This document shows positions 26,308-38,657 of a stretch of DNA of 64,000 nt, piece after piece; the stretch's first letter is position 1; the number at the start of each line of letters is the position of its first letter. The stretch covers positions 1,302,001-1,366,000 of the forward strand of contig OZ234493.1 of the NCBI GenBank assembly GCA_965153455.1, read 5' to 3'. The notes under the pieces are model-generated. The model saw only the letters and a program-made list of their open reading frames with translations, was not told the origin of the DNA and did no database searches. Source of the DNA: Sphagnum compactum (taxonomy: Eukaryota; Bryophyta; Sphagnopsida; Sphagnales). A program made the position numbers and the translations under genes.

Positions 26308-29300
26308 ATGTCGATGTTGAGCGGGTCATGCGAACCGCCAAAAGTGTCTGCGGCGCCTCGAGGGATTCTGCATGGGAGCGCGGAAGCTGAGAGCAGCAGC
26401 AGCAGTTGTTTGAATCTATTGCCGGTTGACGGATATGCGAGCTCTAGTCGCACGGAATCTGCTCCTCGTGACAATTGCTCGCCGAGTACAAACTCCGGCT
26501 TCGACAACCGATTCTCGTCGTTCTGGTCCGAAGAAGGCGCCACAAAACCCGGATCATCATCGGCCGCACCGGAGTCTCTCCACGACAGAGCGACAGGAGA
26601 GGACGCAGTATTTAGCAGCGGTGAAACAATGGTTGTAGCCTCCGCGCAGCTGAGCGAGGAAGAGCAAAATGCCAGGGAGTGGGCGCACAAGCCTCGTCGC
26701 ATTGCACTGTTCGTGGAGCCATCGCCATTCGCGTATGCCTCTCGCCCCTCAATTTCCCCCTTCCAGAATTGGATCCGTCCTCCTGTAACAACGTGCTTGC
26801 CATATCCGACCTCAAGAAATTCAATGCACTCCACATATGCAAAACTTCAATGTCAGAATTCACGAGGCCTGCATGAACTGTTGCAATAATATCAGAGTCT
26901 TCAGCCATCATGGCCATGTGACTGACAACAAAGATGTAGTAGAGTCCTTCTTCTTCTTCTTCTTCTCTGTAGCTAAAACCAATCATGTTAGAGAGGATAA
27001 AGATAGCTAGCCTTCACCTTGACACTGTATCTTTCTTGTGCAGTGAGAAAGACACATATGTTATCTTTTTTGTTTCATAGCAAGTCTTGCATGCCCCTGG
27101 AGACCAGCTGACTGCTGTTGCCATGGGCACCCACAAGTGGCAATGGATTTTGATCTATTCTCTTCTGCAGGTATGTTTGTGGTTACAAGAACCGCTATCA
27201 AAACTTCATTCGGTATTTGCGGGAGCTTGGAGATGAGGTGAGGTGCTTCTTGGAGACTTGAAAGTATGTATAGACCATCATGTTGTCATCTGTTTAGAAA
27301 TTCAACATTTATGCCAAAGTGTCTAGCTTTGCATTGGAAAAAAAATTTCAAACGTGTCTTCTTCTCCATCAAACTCTTCCTGCAACTGGTACAATCTATT
27401 TCCTCATGTGTAGGTATATATTGTCTGAGTTTTGGTTGCTTTTGAGTACTTGGGTTTGCAGGTGCTGGTTGTGACTACACACATAGGTGTGCCTGCAGAA
27501 TTCTATGGTGCAAAAGTGATTGGTTCATGGAGGTGAGCATCAATTTAGAAGATTGTTCCTGAATTGAGTGTTCATTCCTTCCTGGCAGAAACTTACTTCT
27601 GTTGTAAGTGTCCAGGATCAGTGTGCAGGAAGCATCTCTATTGTTCCTTAATTCTGCCATGTTTTTTTTTGGGGGGGTTTTGACAGTCTCCCTTGTCCTT
27701 GGTATAAGCCACTTCCCTTGTCACTGGCTTTGAGCCCTCGCATCTACAAGGAGGTAGCCGACTTCAGACCTGACATCATTCATGCATCATCTCCTGGTCT
27801 AATGGTAATTTCCTTCCTCAAAGTCCAATATCCATTACGTATCTTTCTCATATTCTCTTCTACTTACCCAGTAGGCCCTCTCGCTATTGAAGATAGGCAC
27901 CATTCTCAATTTTCTGGAACAGGGCTCACATGATCAGCTCCATCACATTCACCAGGTTTGTGTAGTGGTGTTACTGGAACTTGTGAGCCAAGTCATGTCT
28001 TAAGGGTGACAGAAGAGCTCTTGTGTGGTCATGAAAGGGTTCATCGCATTGGTGAGCAAAGTATGTGTAATGGAGTGTTTGGAAATCAAGTAGGTGTTTG
28101 GAGCCCTGGTCATAGCCAAGCTTCTTAATGTTCCTGTGGTGATGGCTTACCACACTCATCTACCAATGTAAGTTTGGATTCTTCTTGAATATTTATTGTA
28201 AGGGACAGAATCTTTTAATATCACTAGGTCATCACTAGTGTGAGCTTTGTTGAACTATGCTCTGCTTATGTTCAATTCTTTGTTTTCAGTGTAAGGGGCA
28301 GAATCTTTGATATCAGACTAGGTCATCATTAGTATGCCAATTTTGTTGAACTATGGTCTGCTTTTGCTCTCTGTTATCCCTTCCAACTTGAGATCATCAT
28401 TGTAAAATAAGTTTTGTAATGTGCAGGTATATTCCTAAGTACACATTTAGTTGGCTTGTGCAACCCACATGGCTTATAATCAGTAAGTACCCTCCTGTCC
28501 TTTCTGAACCCTTTGTGTTCCATTCTTTGACAGGAATAGCATGGTTGTTGTGTATATAGTGCATAAACACAAGGTTTCTGCAAAGAGAGGATCTGAACTA
28601 GAACTGTTATACAAGCATTCAAAAATTTTCCTTGGAGAATCAGTGATGAGGACTTGAGAGAAACTAAATTAATGGGACCCTTGTTTTTGTGTGAAGAGTA
28701 TTTGCACAGGGCGGCAGATCTTACATTGGTCATGTCACAGGCACTTGGGAAGGAGATGAATGCTGTTGGAGCTTCAACAGGTAACTTGCTCTTGCAAAAT
28801 ACACAATGGACAGCTTGTGTTTGTGCTGGATGAGGTCTTTGTACTTTGAAAGGGCTGAATATACTGTTCAAACTTCTCTGAAGTTAATACCAAGCTGGAT
28901 CAGATGTCTTCATTGGCTCTTGGGTTGATATCCACAGCTGAACAAATCCGCATATGGCAAAAGGGTGTGGATTCAGACACCTTCCACCCACGCTTCAAGA
29001 GCTGGGAAATGCGCAATCGACTGACGTAAGTCCTCCTACTGCCTTTGTGTTGAGGAGAATTGTATTTGTTTTGCCTGTGCAAGAAAGAAGTTAGGATTAG
29101 AGTCTGGACATTTGCAAAAGACTTACCTGAACATTAATCTAGGTAAAGAGCTCAAAATATTGCCCTTGTGCAACAACCATCTTTGCACAACTTGTGTTCA
29201 CTGGTCAATAATTGAGTGAGATGCAAAATGACCCTCACAACAGTGGGAAATGAGTGTCTGGCAAAACCTGAACCTCATCAAGCCCTGCATTTGCATAGGC

Positions 29301-31812
29301 ACACGTGATTCAACATTAGGAAACAGCTCTTGAATCCGAGAGAATGCCATCCTCGTTATCTAAGCTGTGCTGTAAAGCTTTCCTTTACGAAGGACCGTTT
29401 CTATATTCTAAGCTGATGTGTTGGTATGTGATACATATGATTTGTTTCTGTCATGTGGCTGGCTTGCAGTGATGGGGTGCCCGATACACCTGTAATTGTA
29501 CATGTAGGGAGACTGGGGGCTGAAAAAAATCTTGATTTTCTCAAAAGGTGGGTTCTATCAATTGGACCATTCTCATGTTTGTTGTCCATGACACCTAATC
29601 ACATGACACCAAAAGACATGAAGTCACTCACATCTACTGGCTGGATAATAGTAGAAGCAGAGTATGGACATCAGCCTGTATTTCTGGTTGGGGTGGAGCT
29701 AGAGTGGAAAACTTGTGAATCCTCAGTATGATGGGATTTGGGTTAATACAGACTGACTAAGTTCCACTAGTTTTCTTTCTGAGTTGCAGGGTTATGGAGC
29801 GAATACCAGAGGTGCGCCTGGCATTCATAGGCGATGGTCCTTACAGGTGAGCTGAGCTGTATTCTGCAATATAATTATTTAATCAAGGGTTAAGTATACC
29901 TGAGCTGATGTTAGAACAGAAGTTTTAAGTTGAATTGTACCAGTGGCATGTACCTGAACTATGCCTTGGTATATTGATAATACAATCCAGCTCACAATGC
30001 AAGAGGAACACCACAGAGGTGATATCAAAGCTGTCTTAAATTTACTTCAGGCACCCTCAAGATCCCATATCTGTAGCAGGCCCTGATGTGTAAGCTTGTT
30101 AGAACAAGTACTTTTGAAGGATAAACTTGTGAGCAATGAGAACTCACATGTGAGAAACAGGTAGACTGACGAGAGACAAGTCTTTCTGTTGATGTAAATA
30201 GGTTCCAGTCATGTGCAACTAAGCCATGAAACCAAGTGATCAATGCCAAACAGGCAGGGATCACCATGCTGACAAGTTTACTGTTGTGCAAATATAATTT
30301 GGTATGGTTAGAGCATCCCCAGCAGTGCTCAATATGCGACCCTGCACATTAAAACTGGATGAAGAAAAATCAAAACATGCCAGTTTGGCTCCGCAAAATG
30401 CTTTCACCCAGCATTTTTGCACAGTTTGCTGAGACTAGTAAAAGGCACAGCAAAGCTGTGTACCTGCGAGAGAAGAGTAATAAATATGATCTGACTGCTC
30501 CTCCCTGTTTCTGATTGATCAATCATAACAATTGGTTGAGATGGTTTGCAATTACTCTCCCACCTATTTACTGTCCTAGTTTTATGGTGGGATTGCAAAA
30601 AAGTAAATAACTAAACTCGGATGTGAGAAACATTTTTGCAGGGTCACATACTGAGCATCACTGCTGGGGATGCTCTTAGTTGTGTATAGACTGTTCCTAA
30701 GGACAAGTTCTCTACTGTTGCAGCATTTGGAAGGTCTCATGGTGCATCAAGCATTTCTTACCTTGTCAGTGGAAAGGACGAGAATTGGAACTGTGGCTAC
30801 TATCCTGAGATGACAGTAGTCAAGAGTTAGAGCCATCTAAGCATCTCACGGACATTTTGATGACATCTTGATAAGGATGTAAGCCTTTCATTCTAAACAG
30901 TAGTGGCCTATATGTTTTTTTCACAGTGATCATGGAATTGGTGTCAATGCAGGGCTGACTTAGAGCAGATGTTTCAAGGGATGAATGTCACCTTCACAGG
31001 CATGCTACAAGGCGAGGAACTATCACAGGCATATGCAAGTGGGGACATCTTCATCACTCCCTCTGAGACTGAAACTCTAGGGTTTGTGGTCCTAGAGGCT
31101 ATGGCCTCTGGAGTACCAGTTGTTGCTGCCAGGGCAGGTGGGATTCCTGATATTGTAACCCAGGATGGGGAGGCAGGATTTCTCTACACACCAGGTGACC
31201 TTGATGATTGCCTGAGCAAGATAAAGCCCCTGTTGGAGTCTTCTGAGCTAAGGCAAAAGATTGGTGTGGCAGGTATAGCTCATTTCTAGGCCTCTGTGCT
31301 GATTGATAAGAGCTGCAAATGTTGTGCTTGAATGAGCTTTGCTGGCTCTGCAACCTCAACATTGATGCATTTTGGTTCAGAGTGAGCAGGGTCTTGGAGT
31401 CTCAATAAACTCTCATATAATTAGTTTCCATCTGTTAAGTTACTTTTGTATTTAAAACACTGGTTTTGCTCATCTTAGACTACTCCTAGCTCTTCCATGT
31501 CAGTGTTTCAGGTTTAACATATTGTCTCCAATGTACTGGGGCTACCTAACCTTCAGGAAGGGAGAGGAACCCTTTTGTCTCTTTGGGTAATTTACAAGTA
31601 GTACCAATATCATGAAATTTCTAACACACAAAGGAGTTCCTCTTGCAGGTCGTGCTGAGGTGGAGAAATTTGACTGGCGGGCAAGTACCAGGCAAGTGCG
31701 AAATGAGCAGTACAGTGCTGCAATCTGGTTCTGGCAGAGGAGGCAAGAGCAGTTGGCAAGTGGATTCTCGGGATGGTTCAATTTCCAGCCGGCACCAGCA
31801 CAGAATCTGTAA
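26308..31812 (+). CDS. SQD2: UDP-sulfoquinovose:diacylglycerol sulfoquinovosyltransferase
   Basis: Twelve exons: 26308-26732, 27171-27237, 27462-27532, 27687-27804, 28094-28167, 28427-28482, 28697-28780, 28938-29025, 29470-29547, 29790-29846, 30953-31272, 31649-31812. All introns are GT-AG, and the joined 1602 nt keep one frame for 533 residues (Arabidopsis SQD2 is about 510). SQD2 makes the last step of sulfolipid (SQDG) synthesis at the chloroplast envelope/thylakoid. Residues 1-127 are Ser-rich and divergent, as expected for a transit peptide. The conserved body starts near RRIALFVEPSPFAY and includes the donor-side block YHTHLPMYIPKYTFSW, IHVGRLGAEKN, FIGDGPY, and the GT4 EX7E motif (E413 and E421), ending near NEQYSAAIWFW. 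No exon is broken, so the gene should be functional. Intron 10 (about 1.1 kb) hosts a MITE. Confidence 0.93.
30311..30675 (+). mobile_element. Tourist/PIF-Harbinger-like MITE in SQD2 intron 10
   Basis: A 365-bp element with terminal inverted repeats of about 37 bp (left gagcatccccagcagtgctc, right its near-perfect reverse complement), each running inward to a shared accctgca word. It is flanked by a 3-bp TTA duplication (30308-30310 and 30676-30678), as in PIF/Harbinger MITEs. It has no coding capacity. Confidence 0.88.
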
Positions 31813-32363
31813 ATTTGTTGTAATCTTCCAATCAAAAGTCCTGAGCCCTTTGTACATGTAAGCACCTCTTCCGCTTCTGAGCTCTGTTCATTTTACTTGC
31901 CTTATCAGCTCTAATCCATCCCTCTGAACATCTCTTGAACTGTACATGTGACAAATGCTCAGATGTCAGCTTGGTTTCCCTTTTAGCTACTGAGCTTAGA
32001 TCTAAATTAATTGCAGCCCATGCTGAAGCCCCCCTTGTTGTCTCTGTTTCTGGTGGCTTGACATACTGATTCAATTCTTTTCCATTCTTTTTCTTGTTCA
32101 CATGTGATGTTCATAGTGGGATTTAGAAGCTTACAGTGGAAGCATAATAGTGAGCACGTGTGTAGAACTTCTATTTGCAAATGTCATTTGACTGATTTGT
32201 AAAGAAGATTTGTCTTTACTGTACATTTGTTTGTGCATCCTTTTGAGAAGCTCTTTGCTTAGACAACTAGAGTGGTCATGCTTTTTGCTAAACCTTGCAA
32301 TCTCTTTTGCTTAGACAACTAGGGCGGTCATCTTTTAGATAAATCATGCAAACTCTTCTCCAT
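31813..32363 (+). other. SQD2 3' UTR and convergent intergenic DNA
   Basis: Follows the SQD2 stop. A duplicated phrase (cttagacaactag) occurs at about 32258 and 32310. No poly(A) signal stands out clearly. No gene. Confidence 0.4.
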
Positions 32364-32366
32364 TAA

Positions 32367-32741
32367 TAGCAGCTCCAGTCGTGCTCAGTATGTGACCCTG
32401 CAAAAATATTTCTCTCATCCAAGTTTTACTTTTTTCCAACCCCGCCCATAAAAACTGAAACTGGTACTGCTGATAGGTGGGGAGACTACTAATAGCAACC
32501 CACCAGGACGAGTTCTTATGAATGGCAAATCAGAAACAGGGAGCAGCAGTCAGATCATATTTATTACACTCTTCTCTGGCAGGTGTTAGGCTTTTTTGCT
32601 GTTCCTTTTACCAGCCTCAGCAAACTGTGCAAAAATGCAGGGCCAAAACCATTTTGCAGAGCCAAAAACCAACGTGTTTCAACTTTTGTTCATCCAATTT
32701 TAATTTGCAGGGTCACATACTGAGCACCACTGGAGCTGCTC
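32367..32741 (-). mobile_element. second copy of the same MITE, opposite orientation
   Basis: A 375-bp element with inverted termini (agcagctccagt...gtgaccctgca and reverse complement), flanked by TAA (32364-32366 and 32742-32744). Its interior matches the reverse complement of the copy at 30311-30675, for example around the cagtcagatcatatttatta word. The two copies are therefore inverted relative to each other, 1.7 kb apart. Confidence 0.85.
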
Positions 32742-33025
32742 TAAGGACCATCTTATTATATTAACCAACAAATCCACAAGGTCCAGAATGTACAGACCCG
32801 AAGGTCTGGTTGCAGCAACATGAGGAATGTGTTTCTTGTTGTTGACAAAGAATCGAAAAACTATCATTGCAGCAATACCTCAGCATCCACTACACCTAAA
32901 AAGAATGCTCACAAATGTGCTCTCGTGTTTTTGAGTCCTCTTCCCATAGTGTTGTCCAATTCATTCGTGAACTCTACTTTAGTTTGTGTAAAATTGTGAC
33001 ATTGGTAGCACAGAATTTTGTGCAG

Positions 33026-33874
33026 TTACTTGTCTCCACTCTTCTCTATGTCTCCACTTTCATTTCTTGGATCTTTGAGGTTTCTTAGAACACCCCAAGC
33101 CTCAAGTCTTGCTAAAGGGCATCCACATGGAGCACGGAAATTGAGTATTGCTCGTCCATTAGGTGGTGGTGCTATTCTTCGCAGCTCTAACTCCAACTCC
33201 TTGGGATCTTGGCCAAGCTCTACACTGCCATTCCAAGGAAGCTCATCAACAATCGGAGTCGACAATGTCCTCACACATTGCTCTGTCGCAAGCTGAATAT
33301 CCAGCTCCATGGCTTTACCGAGGCCATGGCACTGAGGATTGTCACACCATCGTAACTTGTACTTGTAAACTGTGCACATAACTATGACAGACACTCAACA
33401 AATTAAGAGTCCAGACGCATATGTGATAGGTGCTTGATAAATGACCTCTCCAATCAACATGAACGGCCCTGGCAAAACTTCTCCCATTTGGCTGAATATA
33501 AATGTAAAGTAAGGTGTGATGAGAAAACCACAGGAACCTAGAACCAAGATCAAAATTACAATATCAATCACTGCTCCCGATGATGTGATCTGGTCACAGA
33601 AGGCTGGCATTGAGGTTGCCAATGAGGGCCTCTGCTTCCCGGGTCGTTGGTGCTGGTGCTGGTGCTGATGCTGATACCGCTGTGAATGGGCCATGATTTG
33701 ATCAGTAGGTGTGACTGTGTTGGCCATGCTGTGATGGCAATCTAGTGCTCTACACAATGAAGCACCCCCAGCCTCGGCAATCCTCCATCCCCAAATTTTG
33801 GCTGCACTTTGATGCTCTTGAGTTGTATGTCGGTTCTGGGAATCAAACCAAGTTGTTGAATGACTGATCATCAC
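33026..33874 (-). pseudogene. At5g19025-like membrane protein gene with one in-frame TGA
   Basis: The minus-strand frame is continuous from 33874 to the stop at 33026, except for one TGA at 33395-33397. The upstream part (about 159 codons) has a His/Gln-rich stretch, then a first membrane segment (VIDIVILILVLGSCGFLITPY). The TGA falls inside the second membrane segment. After it come WCDNPQCHGLGKAMELDIQL, a RRIAPPPNGRAILNFRAPCG block and a CGC pair, as in the plant At5g19025 family (annotated 'ribosomal protein L34e superfamily', function unknown). No acceptable intron removes the TGA. It may be a recent nonsense mutation, a sequencing error or an allele. The high conservation after the stop argues that any inactivation is recent. 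The start codon is uncertain: 33874 or a later Met. It lies convergent to SQD2. Confidence 0.7.
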
Positions 33875-35200
33875 AAAACACCCACAGAGAAGTAATTAGT
33901 TACTTTGCAGCCAAACCATCATATAAAATCTGCATTCTGAGTTTCTGCCTAATCCAAGAGTAAAATAATATCCTCATTCTGCAACAAGCTGCAACAAGCT
34001 TTTGAAGGTAAGCTTCATTTCATTTTACCTTGCCCTTGTACAGGAGCATCTAAGTGTAAGAGGACTACATGAAGAGGTAGTTGTTGGGTCCTCCTGCAAC
34101 CTGAACATATTCTTGAAGCACGCACCCAGTGGTGACTAGGTGGACGCAGTACAATCCACTTTAACCACTAGAAACACACATCTATAAGATTGCAGAGAAA
34201 ACTCCACAATGGCACTTGGAAGGTACCTTTTGAAGGTCAACAACTGTGTGAGGCAGTTCAAGCCAAACCAAAACGAACACACACCAGATTGGCGTGCTCG
34301 TAGATTTGACCTTGGGAGTGTGGATCACAAAGTGTCAGGCCATCACCTGCATCATGAATCCCTCCGATAGCTGCCATTACTAAGTAGGCATGTAAACCAT
34401 GTAAAGTTGGACATGACAAAATGCACATGTTGTGCACAGATCTAGCTTGTTCCAAAATTCCACAACTTGCACCCAGGCAACAATCACACACAACAGTAAA
34501 ATTAGTGCAGATCAAGTGCATACTTCAATTCCAAATCTACACAAAAAACCCAAACACCACAACAAATCCTTCTCCATCAAGGAATTTCAAATCTAATCAC
34601 TTCTACACAAGCCTCCTCTAATGCCAAAAATACATAAATAAATAAATAAATAAAAATCACACATACCCACCCTGGCCAGAAGACCCATTTCCAAAAAAAC
34701 ACACACACAAATTCCAAACACAACAAGAATGTGCCCATCACTACAAATTGAGTGGTTGAAGGAAGAACATCCAAGGGGCGATTGGCGGATCATCAAATAA
34801 CTGATCTCAGAATGATAATAATAGACAATCCAAAAATCACATAATAATGTGTACTTACCCCATAAAACCAACTCACCCACAAATCAAAACTCAACACCCC
34901 AAAAAACCAAGAATGCTCAATGAAATGAAATGCTTATATACTACCAAAGGGACCCAAAAAAAAAGTATGGTGTGAAAAAAGATGACAAAAAATTCCTATG
35001 TAAACATATACATTTATATATACTACTTACCTCCTCCTCCTCCTCCTCTTCTCCTCTAGTTGTTGTCCTTTTCAAGGATGATCTACCAAACACTACAACC
35101 AACAGGAAACAAAGGAAGCAAAAGAAGCAGAACTGGTATAAGAAGAAGAAACAGAGAGTTTGCCCATGAATGAGCATATACACCGTAGATTTGAGGATTA
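33875..35200. other. upstream flank of the At5g19025-like gene, with microsatellites
   Basis: May hold its promoter and 5' UTR. Includes (AAAT)n at 34634-34654 and a TCC repeat at 35031-35056. The minus-strand frames here are short and unassigned. Confidence 0.4.
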
Positions 35201-35634
35201 CAGGGGCAATGGTGGCAGAGTAAGATGGAAATGTGACGGGTTGTTGCACATGCTTGATCTGTGGTTTTTTAGACAACCCAATTGTTTGTTTTTGGGGGGA
35301 TCACAATAGTGAATGAATGGTGGTCTAGAGTAAAGAGGCATCTCGGTCATGTTTAGTTGTGTAACTTTACATGGTTTCAAAATTTCCTCTCTTTTTTGAA
35401 GTCATTGGGGGGAACTCCAAACTTTGTCAATGTGAATGAATGCAAAAGTGAAAGGAAAAAGAAAAAGGTACCCAATTTCCCCCCCCTACCGTTGTACCCT
35501 TGTGTCACGTAGCTTGTTGACTTATTACTACCACTTTCGGTTTTACAATATTTCATAGTTTCTTTGTATTATAGGCACAACAAGAGCTCTTGTTTAGAAT
35601 AACTTGTGTTTCCGCAACAAGAAAAAAGGATGCC

Positions 35635-35665
<31 letters not shown>

Positions 35666-36470
35666 CTGGGCACATTTTCAATTTCACTATTCCTCATCCA
35701 AATGACATGAGATATTTGTTATTCAAATACACTTTGTTCACTTAGTAAAAGCCTGCCAATTGACATTAACTAGTACATCTTACAATACAAATGTTGGCAT
35801 TATTAAGTCACTTATTGAAATACTGATGATTTTTGGGACCCATGTTTTAGGGTTTACCAAAGATGATGCCCACCCCAAGGTCAACTACCTATCTACTAGT
35901 TTGGTATCCACACCAATGGGTGGACATATGGTTTGGTTATACACATAGGTATATAGAAATGGGGTTTTGGTGATTCATAATTACGAGAAAAAGAATTGTG
36001 GAGAGAGAAAATGTGACCCAAATGAAAGTTTTACTTTGCCCATTCAGGCCATCCCTTTGAAGCCACCAAATTGAATTTGCTTACTTATACTATGCAAAAA
36101 AATTGCCATTGTCATCCTATAGACATTGGGTTAAAAAAAGGAGCCTACTATTTACAAGGAGTTTTACACTTTACCACTTGGAAATTTAGAAGATTACATT
36201 AGGTGGGTGAACTTACACAAATGTATGAATACTTGAGGTGAAAGTCATGCCTATTTTTTTAGGGGAAATATGACTTTGTGCCTAGGTACACCTTTTCTAC
36301 CAAAAGAACTTCCATTGTATACCTTCTTCTTATTTCCAATCTTAACAAAATAAAAACCTTAATTCTACAATCAACTTGCTTTAGCATAGATAAAAAGTTT
36401 TAGCTACTAGCCAAAATTAAGGAGGGAATTTCCACCATCAAACTGAAAATAACAAAGGTTACAAGTGGTG
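35201..36470. other. intergenic DNA, with (GA)n at 35640-35666
   Basis: AT-rich, with a perfect GA dinucleotide tract. Nothing coding was recognised. Confidence 0.45.
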
Positions 36471-36476
36471 AACTAA

Positions 36477-36507
36477 GAAGTGCCTAGGTCTAGATGTGGC
36501 TAATTTA
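36477..36507 (+). repeat. 31-bp inverted repeat, left arm
   Basis: Matches the reverse complement of 42741-42771 at 30 of 31 bases (gaagtgcctaggtctagatg then tg-ctaattta). Partial similarity continues inward. The arms bracket 6.3 kb of repeat DNA. No target duplication was found outside them. Confidence 0.7.
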
Positions 36508-37742
36508 GTTATTTGTATTTCAAAAAATGACAAAAATTTTCCTTAAAATTCATAAACTTTTTGTGTTTTTTTCTTTTCTTTCAATTTCTTTCAATTTCTT
36601 TTGTCAAGTTGCAAAAATTTGCCCAAAAAAACACTGGGCATGTGACCCTGCAAACATATTTTTTGGGACAAATTCTAGATTTGCATATGTTAATCCATGT
36701 TACGTTACACAACTAAGGTCAAATGCTAAACAATCAAGAGTTAAACTTTGTGCATTATATATGTTATATGTCGCTATTAATTGAATTTCTATGAGAAGGA
36801 TTATTTCTTATTTGTATTTTAGTGATTTATTTTGTGTTCAATTGATATCCATGTTTTGTCAAGTGTTGGGAATTCTCCATAAATGTGTGATTTTTAGTTC
36901 GTCTGTTGAATCCAACTTGAGGATTGTGAAATTTTATCCATATTAACAATTTTGGAAAAGTATTTGTGTGATCTTGAATTAAAAGTTCCATCTAGACCAT
37001 TAACAAGATCATCTAATGTTGCATAATTCCTTGAAAATAATTGTACTAACATATTTTCCATATGATAATTCATAACGAAAATTAGTAGTTTGATTTGGAT
37101 TAATTGATCATTTAAAATGAAAAGGACATGTGTCAAAATGGACTTCCTCTTATCAAATTGTGAATGTTTCATTTAGTATTTTTTCAAATACACTTTTGTT
37201 ATGTATTAACAATTTTAACGTTTTTGTAAAACACTGATGATAATATATAATCCAAGTTGTAATGGTTTCAAACAACATTGGCTTAAAAAATCTATATCAT
37301 CAATGGTTTGTAATAAGGTTCAAAATATTTGTTTTAAATTAGGAGGAAATTTATATCATTTTGCTTCATAATAGTAATAGAAATCTTAAAAAAATGTAAC
37401 CATTCTATTTGTGACTACATACAACTAAATGTTGTCTCTAATTATTAACTTGGTCATTTTGTAACTATTTCATCAACTTTGAAAAAAATTGGTCATTATT
37501 ACTATTGTGTTGTGATTATGTTTTCTACATTTTATAGGCTAAATTATTTTTGAAATTATTTTCATCTAATAAATAGGCCTTTATGTCCCATTAATTGGAA
37601 TTGCCAACCAAAATTAATCACACCTTAGAAGTATACTACTTAGAAATATAAATACATCTTTAGCTATTTATATAGCTACAACCTATACCTATCTACTTAC
37701 TTGTAAGTGGGTAGGAATGCAATTAGGTAATTAGGTAGGAAC

Positions 37743-38433
37743 TAGTGTTGGGCGGATATCCAAAAAATTAGGATACCCACCTTGGATATTTGACAGATAT
37801 CAAAAATGATATCTAGCTTAGATATCGGATCTAGGGCCGAATATCAATGTTAGTAGTTATTAAGTAGGTTAGGTTACTAATTAGGTTAAGTTCGTAACAT
37901 TAGTTGTCTTTTTTTGGTCATTTTCGTGATGCATCTAGGGTGACAAGAATCCCTACACAAATTAAAATTATTTTGGGGACATATTTTCAGAAGTTTTTTC
38001 AAAGTTGTAGTTAGTAATAATTTTTTTTAAAATTCGAATATTTTTTAGAAAAAAAAACATTTGTGACAAAATATTCCTTTTTTAAAAAAAATAATGTTGC
38101 GCCTTTTGGAGATTTTTCACCCCAAAAAAAAAGTCTCGTAAAAAGGATGTTACTTTTCACACATATATTTCGTGAGCATATAATTGGCAAGTGAATTTTT
38201 GAATTTTTTGATATCTGGATATGCTGATATCCAACTAATATATAAATGGCAGATATTTGAGAACACTAATATCTATTTTTGAATTAAAAATGTGAAAAAT
38301 CTGATATCCGACCCGGATATCTAAATTTTTAAAAATAATAATAAAAATGTAATACTCTTATCTAGTACACAAAAGAAAGGTGGATATCCTCAACCAACAT
38401 ATATCCCAAAAAAGTGATATCCACCCAACACGG
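37743..38433 (+). mobile_element. hAT-like non-autonomous element inside the Helitron relic
   Basis: A 691-bp element starting tagtgttgggcggatatcc and ending in the inverted gatatccacccaacac. It is flanked by an 8-bp duplication gtaggaac (37735-37742 and 38434-38441), the size made by hAT transposases. Its interior is dense in GATATC words near both ends (subterminal repeats), a usual hAT feature. Non-coding. Confidence 0.85.
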
Positions 38434-38616
38434 GTAGGAACCTAAATAGGTAATTAAGTGGGTGAATAAGTAAGTAAATAAATAGGTATGATAGATAGGT
38501 TAGGTGAGTGGGTAGGTTAATTGCACGGGTATTAAGTAAGTAGGTACCTACCTAACAAACCAAATGCTTATTTTGAAATATATTTTGATCCAAATTCAAT
38601 GAGTATGTCATGTAGT

Positions 38617-38657
38617 AGGGTTTAGGGTTTAGGGTTTAGGCCTAAACCCTAAACCCA
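38617..38657. repeat. head-to-head telomeric palindrome
   Basis: About three TTTAGGG units run straight into CCTAAACCCTAAACCC, so G-rich repeats face C-rich repeats at about 38641. This is the orientation of a telomere-telomere junction, in miniature. Confidence 0.85.

Noticed and set aside
33395-33397. TGA as a selenocysteine codon
   Set aside because: Land plants lack the selenocysteine system, and the family has no known Sec at this place.
36636-36665. gtgaccctgcaaacat word as a third MITE copy
   Set aside because: Only about 20 bases resemble the MITE end; no second terminus or target duplication was found.
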